This document shows positions 60,181 through 64,000 of a DNA stretch of 64,000 bases, in pieces. The position numbers were made by a program, and so were the translations under genes. The notes beneath the pieces are model-generated. The model did no database searches, was not told where the DNA came from, and worked only from the letters and a program-made list of their open reading frames with translations. The first letter of the stretch is position 1. The number at the start of each line of letters is the position of its first letter. Source of the stretch: Psettodes erumei (lineage: Eukaryota > Chordata > Actinopteri > Pleuronectiformes > Psettodidae); assembly GCA_016785225.1 (NCBI GenBank), contig JAFBJZ010000109.1, forward strand, positions 2,046,001 through 2,110,000, given 5' to 3'.

Positions 60181-60700
60181 AGTCTCATCTGTTCCATTTA
60201 GTCGATGTGATTTTGGGGGGCTTCTAATCTGTCGCGCCTCATTCAGACGCGACGGTGACCACAAATATGCTGCGTCCTCAAACTGTGATAAATAGGTAAG
60301 TTGGAGAGCGATGGCGCTCACTTCTTGGAAGGCGAAAGAGAGAGATGTCTTCCACTCCGCGGCGCTGGAGCCTCGGAGAGAACAAAACATGCAATTAGAG
60401 CAGCAATACACTGTGAAGTGGTCATTACTAGAGCTAATGAGCGCGCTATCTGTCCGCACATTAAAGTGCTCGCTAACGAGGGCTTGTTCATCATCTGCAA
60501 ACACAAGTCATCGCATAATCCTATCTCCTGTCCTCTCATCCCCATAGCAGGGGGGGAGGCTCATTTGGGTAGGCGGCGGACAAAAGGATCCAAACATGGC
60601 AGGAGGATTTGGCTGCGGGCGACAGCGGGCGACTTTAACTCTTCAAACTTGACCGGAGCTCTCGCACTTCTGCCCATGTTAGCACCGTGGTGAACTATAT
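60181..60700. promoter_or_regulatory. CpG-containing block of unknown role
   Basis: CpG dinucleotides are clearly denser than in neighbouring DNA (GTCGCGCCTC, CAGACGCGACGG, CTCCGCGGCGCTGG, GAGCGCGCTATC, GGCGGCGGAC, GCGGGCGACAGCGGGCGA). Several overlapping frames are open on both strands, as expected of GC-richer DNA, and none is recognised. It may be a promoter/CpG island or enhancer. Confidence 0.35.
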
Positions 60701-61145
60701 TCCAAAGAAATGACCAAAAACACACTCTTTGAATATATGTTTCTGTGTGTAAGCAGAGCAACTAAAAAGTGCAGATAATGACATGTCATTTTATAAGACT
60801 TCTGGCAGAAGACAGCTTCAGGCATGATCACACTCCATGGACAAGCTTCCCTCTTGGTGGACTTCTCCCAAGTTTCCGCAACACAAGTACCACCGGCCGC
60901 CACCAGAGGGCACTGCAGCCAAGCATTTTCCCCGCCATCGTTTGCTCCTGCTGCTGCTGTTGTGTGGCATCCCATACTGTAAGCTGATAAAGAATAGACA
61001 AGCGATAGTGGCATCAGATAAAAGGGAAGAGAACGCACTCCATAGGGTTCACACATTCTTAAACACTTATTATCTATTTGATTCACTCCTGATTGCAAAA
61101 TATTTTCATGGGCAAATCCTCCCACAAGGCGAGCCACCTCTAGCC

Positions 61146-61146
<1 letters not shown>

Positions 61147-61178
<32 letters not shown>
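61147..61178. repeat. (CA)n microsatellite
   Basis: About 16 CA units. Confidence 0.95.
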
Positions 61179-61181
<3 letters not shown>

Positions 61182-61452
61182 GTGTCCTTGTGTTTCTATT
61201 TATCTGAGAAAAAAGGAGTTGGGGGTGGAGAAAGAAAGTTTAGTCTGTCACTGTCTCCAAGCAGAGAGAAATTTGTCACAATAGCAGTAAAATCTTTGAC
61301 ATTCAGCAGCCACCCAAAACAGTAAATACAGCTTCACTGTTAAAAAAAAAAAGACAAGATGAGCAATTTTAAAAGAGTGACTGACATAGGAGTAAATTCA
61401 TCTGTATTCAGATAAAAGAATGCAAAAATGAAAGAAAAAGGTTTTTCCCCCC

Positions 61453-61455
<3 letters not shown>

Positions 61456-61498
<43 letters not shown>

Positions 61499-61510
61499 AT
61501 GTGTGTTTGT
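61456..61510. repeat. (GT)n microsatellite
   Basis: About 21 GT units followed by GCATGTGTGTTTG. With the (CA)n tract 280 bases upstream it forms an inverted pair. Confidence 0.95.
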
Positions 61511-62411
61511 TTCCCTCCTGTCTCCACGGGGCAATGTTCTGGCAGTCACAATCGGATGAACAAGTTTTTCCTCCGCCATTGTTGAGTCTCTAACACTCCA
61601 CTATGACTCATTTCATAGCCTGTAATTATGTTTGGGAGAAAACAGAGTTTAATTCTCTTTAATTGTGTGGAGCCGCGCAAACGGCTGGCTTGAACACAGA
61701 CATAATGTGTTTAACCTTGGGCACCAATATCCCCACATAAACCACAACTGTGTGAGACCTCAAGATAAAAGCTGGAAAAAGTGGGAAGCACAGCAACAAT
61801 CTGATGAGTGGAAAAGAACTGTTTTTTTCTGCATTGTCTTCAGTGTAGAGCAAATGTAGGTTTATAATTTCCTGATTTTAATTTCGATTATCTGGAAAGC
61901 CGGATTCAGGTCAATAAGCGTTCTTTTTCTCCCGTGCCAGAATACATTATAATGAGAAGAATATTATTAATAAAATCATCCAGCAGTCTAATTGTTATAA
62001 GGCACTGTAGCAGACCCTGTGGAGGCAGCGTATCTGTGGTGCATCTCAGAGTGCTTCTGATTACTTCCTCTCTATTCATCATTTTGTCGCCTGGCCCCAA
62101 GGCATCAATAAACAACTGTCATGGATCCAAGTGACAGCAAATCAGTCAGGTTTCACAACACAAAGCCACTAATGCAATGTTATTGTTCTTTACTTCATCA
62201 TAATATTATATCTAGCAGACATATTAAGAAGTCTCATGTCTGATCATCTCAGGTGATTTCCAGGTAAAAGTGTGTTTCTGCGAAGGAGATTATCATCGTG
62301 CAAACCTGGTGCTATCTCAGTCTCTTTGTGGCATAATAGGGTGTGATATAGTCTATCAACTGCACCTTCACTGTGTGGATGTGTCCATGTGTTGTATGCA
62401 TAGACAGATAA

Positions 62412-62412
<1 letters not shown>

Positions 62413-62450
<38 letters not shown>
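62413..62450. repeat. (CA)n microsatellite
   Basis: About 19 CA units. Confidence 0.95.
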
Positions 62451-62454
<4 letters not shown>

Positions 62455-64000
62455 GATGTGCGATCAGAAGCATCAGAGGGTTTAGCTGCAGTAGCATTGC
62501 CCCCAAGGGGACTGCTGCTGTGCCTGTGCAAACATGTGGACCTCGCTCTGCCACCTGGGAGCGAAAAGGGGAAGACAATCAAGATCAGCTGCCCAGATTA
62601 TCTCTGTTTAGGACATACTACATGCATTTAGACTGAAATGTGAGACTACATGGGAGTTGTTTTTGATCTTTACATATTTGTTCAGCATCTGTATCAGGCA
62701 GTGACTGGTTTCTGGGACGAAGGGGCGAACCGGCGGTTGGAGAGAACAGGAAGCAGGAAAAAAAATGGGGAAAACTGAAACTTTCAAGCCGGCTGAAGTA
62801 TTTTAACACCATCATGCACACTCGCTAGACTGAGCTCAAATAAATTCACAATTTAATAGGACTCCAGACAAAATCTGTGCACAGAACCAATTTCCAAGCG
62901 CCCATTTCGGGGTCAGTCTCATCTCAGCTGCGCTGGGCAGCAATCACGCTGTGTGCACACAAATGATGCTTAACCACAATTAACCTGGAGGGTGTGCCAC
63001 GTACTCCAGGACCATTCAATCTCACTTTCATATCACCAAGAAGTTAGAAGTTAAGAGATTGTCTTGGCTCCTCTCTCATCAAGCATCAATAATTGATTGA
63101 GGCTTCTGGGACACATCGTGTACAGTGTCTTCGAGGGTGATCGGCAAACAGACCCTTCGTGTGAGAGGAGAGGGCACCCAGTGGTGCTTTGCTTGACCCA
63201 ACCAATCCTCTATTATTTATTACAGCAAAAAGGATCCTGGTGGATGGGTTAAGGAGGTCAGTCCACATTTAGTGCTTCCTCGACGGACGTCCCTGTGGTT
63301 TAGATTGAGCATTTCGCGCTACGCTGCCTCTCCCACACATGCCCTGATTTGATATTAATATCAATCTTCTTTTTACCCTTCTCTTCATTGAGATTAGCAC
63401 CTCCCTCTTTGCTCCATTCTGACATTCATTTTGCTCTAAGAGGGACAGTATGAAACATGCTTTGCTCGAGAAGAATAAAATTCTAAATTGGTATTTTTGT
63501 GAGCACGCACATGTCTAAGTTCAGCTCCCACGTGTTCATACACACATGCACGCACACATTTTTAAAACTGTCAAATGGCTGTTATTTCTTCATGTCAGCT
63601 GACATGGACAGTTGAGTTTATTATGCATGGGAATATCACACAGGTGAACAATGGCTTTGTGTGAAACTTCCATGGCAAACAGTTATAATGAAACAAAAAA
63701 TGTAATACTGGATTGACTTAAAAGACAGGTTCAGGTTCTTCTTTTACCCGGCTGACAGCCATTGCTTGCCAAAGGTTACCCCAAATGCCTGTGGCAACAG
63801 CCTCAACTATACACCATATCAGTTTGTACTGTCACCCTGCCATTGTTCAACACTGACACCAACACCCCATTCAGACATAAGCAGGGTCAAAGTTCAGACC
63901 CCCAGCACTTACCCAGGCGCAAACAAATGGCATCCAAACGTGACCTTGGGCCCCTGAGGCTAAAACAGTGAGGTGACACAACAAGGTTCCTTAAAACACA
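62451..64000. other. Non-coding stretch to window end
   Basis: No gene or clear repeat recognised. Confidence 0.5.

Noticed and set aside
60679..61176. 165-codon - frame and overlapping 162-codon + frame at 60837-61325
   Set aside because: Both run through the (CA)n tract, giving Cys-Val or Thr-His repeats, and neither has a recognisable domain. GC-richer local composition explains the open length.
1..64000. CRISPR arrays, bacterial operons, phage or plasmid modules
   Set aside because: The regular repeats here are eukaryotic minisatellite and microsatellites without spacer structure, and both genes are intron-containing vertebrate genes.

Overview
The window looks like nuclear DNA of a ray-finned fish, most likely a percomorph teleost. 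This rests on two multi-exon vertebrate genes with short introns and GT-AG junctions, several dispersed repeats of the kind that litter teleost genomes, and many (CA)n/(TA)n microsatellites. Nothing bacterial or plasmid-like is visible. Family assignments come from recalled protein and repeat families, not from a database search.

Layout. 1-4.6 kb holds two broken hAT/ZBED-type transposase relics on the + strand. 5.15-9.3 kb is a long degenerate tandem array (about 40-bp unit, A-rich on the + strand), split by a non-repeat insert at about 6.61-7.05 kb. 9.3-27 kb is a gene-poor stretch with dispersed repeats, a possible compact LTR element at 23.9-25.15 kb, and a 622-bp MITE-like element nested inside an older repeat at 25.26-26.2 kb. 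27.6-35.6 kb is hs2st1 on the - strand: seven coding exons give a complete 356-residue heparan sulfate 2-O-sulfotransferase. 39.8-42.9 kb is cldn18 on the - strand: two alternative 220-nt first exons spliced to four shared exons give two 258-residue claudin-18 isoforms. 43-64 kb is gene-poor, with repeat fragments, microsatellites, a C-rich/G-quadruplex-prone tract, a pair of unexplained exon-like segments at 53.1-53.4 kb, and a CpG-containing block at 60.2-60.7 kb.

The two genes are tandem on the same strand but do unrelated jobs: Golgi heparan sulfate modification and tight-junction barrier formation. I see no operon-like or functional link. No novel enzymatic or defence system was found. 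The points most worth a second look are the diverged second first exon of cldn18, the nested MITE, the possible LTR element, and the large tandem array.
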